Assembly (NCBI GenBank): GCA_026770575.1
Contig: MU657281.1
Span: 1-18,388, forward strand
Direction: 5' to 3'
DNA from: Pelagophyceae sp. CCMP2097
Taxonomy: Eukaryota; Sar; Pelagophyceae
Length of the DNA: 18,388 bases
Part shown: in pieces, positions 16,914-18,388 of the stretch
Numbering within the stretch: the first letter of the stretch is position 1
How the letters are laid out: each line of letters starts with the position of its first letter
Made by a program: the position numbers and the translations under genes
Notes under the pieces: generated by a model
The model's database searches: none
The model's input: only the letters and a program-made list of their open reading frames with translations
What the model was told of the DNA's origin: nothing

Positions 16914-18286
16914 CTAGTAGAAGAGCTCCTCGCCGCAGAGGAAGCGCTGCTTCAGCTGCGCGCGCCTAATTTTCAGGCCGGATTTCGAGCCGAAAGTCGC
17001 CCTTGCAAAGGGCCGGGTGCACTTCACGTGGCCATCTCGATGAGATTCTCGATTCGAGGGACCAAAGCGCGAGTTTCCGAGAATGCGGGAGCCGCTCTCG
17101 ACCGAGGACGGACGCGGCTCTTTGTGCAGCGCCAGGTTCGCCTCGCAGCCAAGAGCCGCGTCCGAGGTGTACTCGAGGTGAAGGCGGCCGAAGCGCCGAG
17201 GGCCTCCCTCGCCTAGGCGGCGCGTCTTTTGGGCACTTTGAAATCCAACGGCATTCTTTTTTGACTTTTGAATCCCACGGCATTCCTTGCGGGGTGGGCC
17301 TCTGGGTAATAACTACTAATAATAAAAATCACAGGGTTCCCAGAGGGCGCGGCGGAGGCGTGCCCTTGAAGTCCTCGTCCGACGTGCTCCACGAGATGGG
17401 CAGCTCCCAGCCCGGCACGCAAATATCCTGCTGCGTCCACCTACGAGCCTCGCCCTGGTTTTTGGCCCCCCATTTTCCGGGACGCGCACCTACCTGTACG
17501 TCTCGTCGAGCCAGTTCTGGCCCGGCTCCGTGACCGCCAACTGGACGAGGACCCTGCACATCTCGCGGTGGTCGCGGTGGCGCAAGTCGAGCCTAAAGGC
17601 CTCCTTTGGGAATCGGCATAGTGCCTTTAGGAGCGCACGAGTAGAGGCGTTCGACTCTGAGCGGGTTGTGCATGTTGAGCCAGCCTATGCGGTGCACGAC
17701 CTCGCTCTGCTCGGCGGGCTCGAGGAGTCGGACGAGCTTGCCGTAGTTCTCGACGTCGACGACCCTGGCGTGCAGGAAACAGGCGGCGTGGGCGCGGAGA
17801 AAGTCGCTCGCCGGCAAAAACGCCACGAGGCGGATCACTTGGTCGACGGTGAGCCATTTGTCCATGGTGGCCACGCGCAAAAAGGCGGATTTGAAGTACA
17901 TCAAGCCCCAGCAGGCGAGCGGCAGACAGGCGGCGTCGGCGTCGAGGCGCCTCGTCACGACTTCGTACTCGCTCAGCGATTCGTACACTTCGCCGTCGCT
18001 CTCGCTCGCCGAGAGCGGGCCCCTCGCCAGCAGCGACGCGCGCTGCTTCTTGGACAGCGCCTCGCGAGACAACCGCAGGGCCGACGCGGGCCGCAGCGCC
18101 GACTTGGGCCTATGCAATCGCCAAAAAGTTTGATCGTTTAAAGTAAAAATCGCCAAAAATCAGTCCACAAAAAGCACGTCCACAAAAAGGGGCACAAAAG
18201 CCGCACCTCTGCGCCGTCGGGCCTGCCTTTGCGCCTTTGCCTCGGGCCTTTGCCGCGGGCGGCGCAGCCTCGGAGAGGCCCAGCGC
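16914..18286 (-). CDS. Unassigned spliced gene, 5' partial
   Basis: Exons in transcription order: 18286-18207, 18109-17639, 17592-17494, 17440-~17364, ~17212-16914, with TAG at 16914-16916. About 341 residues are visible. The first three junctions are GT-AG and in phase. The product has an Ala/Lys-rich start, then LTVDQVIRLVAFLP, HARVVDVENYGKLVRLLEP, RIGWLNMHNPLRVERLYSLD, HREMCRVLVQLAVTEPGQNW, LDETYRW, VPGWELPISW, GRLHLEYTSDAALGC, and it ends LKQRFLCGEELFY. The helical LT-x-x-QV ... VD-x-ENY pattern loosely recalls DUF4476-type repeats; function is unknown. The last intron is uncertain: a GC-AG intron (17363-17213) gives DEDFKGEGGPRR, while a GT-AG one (17332-17236) also keeps frame. Stopping at TGA 17329 would lose the conserved-looking tail. 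The 5' end lies beyond the window. Confidence 0.75.
17237..17285 (+). repeat. Imperfect 28-bp duplication
   Basis: TGAAATCCAACGGCATTC and TGAATCCCACGGCATTCC follow one another with T-rich spacers, within the uncertain last intron of the minus-strand gene. The duplicate may be what makes that splice junction hard to place. Confidence 0.75.
17441..17493 (-). other. 53-nt intron flanked by GTAGGTG
   Basis: GT-AG intron joining LDETY to RWTQQD in phase. The 7-mer GTAGGTG begins the intron and recurs across its 3' border (GTAG|GTG), leaving a direct repeat at the two ends like a target-site duplication. Confidence 0.75.
17593..17638 (-). other. 46-nt intron with inverted-repeat ends
   Basis: GT-AG intron whose removal joins VERLY-S-LDLRHRDHREM in frame; read through, it hits a stop at once. 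CCTAAAGGC near the 5' end pairs with GCCTTTAGG at the 3' end, and CTCG flanks both sides. This resembles the transposon-like introner elements described in some algae. Confidence 0.8.
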
Positions 18287-18315
18287 CTAGTCCGTTGAAG
18301 GGCAGGTGATGCAAC

Positions 18316-18388
18316 GTTGATTTTACAGGGCCGTTTCGGGCAGGGGATGCACCAGGGCCGTTGATTTTACAGGGCCGTTTCGGGCAGG
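18316..18388 (-). repeat. 44-bp tandem repeat, cut by the window edge
   Basis: A 29-bp identical block (starts GTTGATTTTACAGGGCCGTT) occurs at 18316-18344 and 18360-18388, probably inside an intron of the minus-strand gene. Its AGGGCCGTTTCGGG word belongs to the same family as the repeats in the giant introns of the glycosyltransferase. Confidence 0.88.

Noticed and set aside
17028..17216. Plus-strand 62-codon frame
   Set aside because: It is the codon-aligned antisense of the last exon of the minus-strand gene.

Overview
The window looks like nuclear DNA from a GC-rich eukaryote. Coding is visible only after removing many short GT-AG introns (46-122 nt), and codons in the exons end mostly in G or C. 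There is no prokaryotic operon layout. The mix of tiny introns, a Sel1-repeat exon, a lysyl-hydroxylase (PLOD)-type glycosyltransferase and abundant small inverted-repeat elements suggests a marine alga or other protist, perhaps a pelagophyte-like stramenopile. That placement is inference, not proof.

Left part (1-3790): mostly intergenic. It holds a 415-bp element with terminal inverted repeats (539-953), a second inverted-repeat element (1373-1907), a short but intact Sel1-repeat exon (to 2426), an exon-like stretch (about 2690-2830), a tRNA-like relic on the minus strand (3007-3128), a strong 23-bp hairpin (3227-3289), and a small acidic terminal exon on the minus strand with an EF-hand-like loop (3501-3650).

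Centre (3794-11297, + strand): one split gene, reconstructed here from about 11 exons. It encodes a type II membrane or secreted glycosyltransferase of roughly 391 residues. Its splice phases agree through exon 8; the exon 9/10 junction and the last exon are less certain. Two introns are huge (2,337 and 3,261 nt). Both are filled with degenerate GGCC/TTTCGA repeats, minisatellites and possible captured gene fragments. The long reading frames across this block on both strands are by-products of those repeats.

Right-centre (11.3-16.9 kb): gene-poor and repeat-dense. It contains a possible alternative last exon, an interlocking cluster of GCCAGC hairpins, an AT-rich island, and a 2.6-kb nested fold-back structure (14242-16828). 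Three sets of inverted arms enclose a 190-bp element and a second copy, inverted, of the 415-bp element seen at the left end.

Right end (18286-16914, - strand): the 3' part of a second spliced gene of unassigned function. It has about five visible exons, including one across a 46-nt intron whose ends form an inverted repeat, and it runs off the window at its 5' side.

The two main genes face each other (convergent) across the repeat-rich block. Nothing in the sequence ties their functions together.
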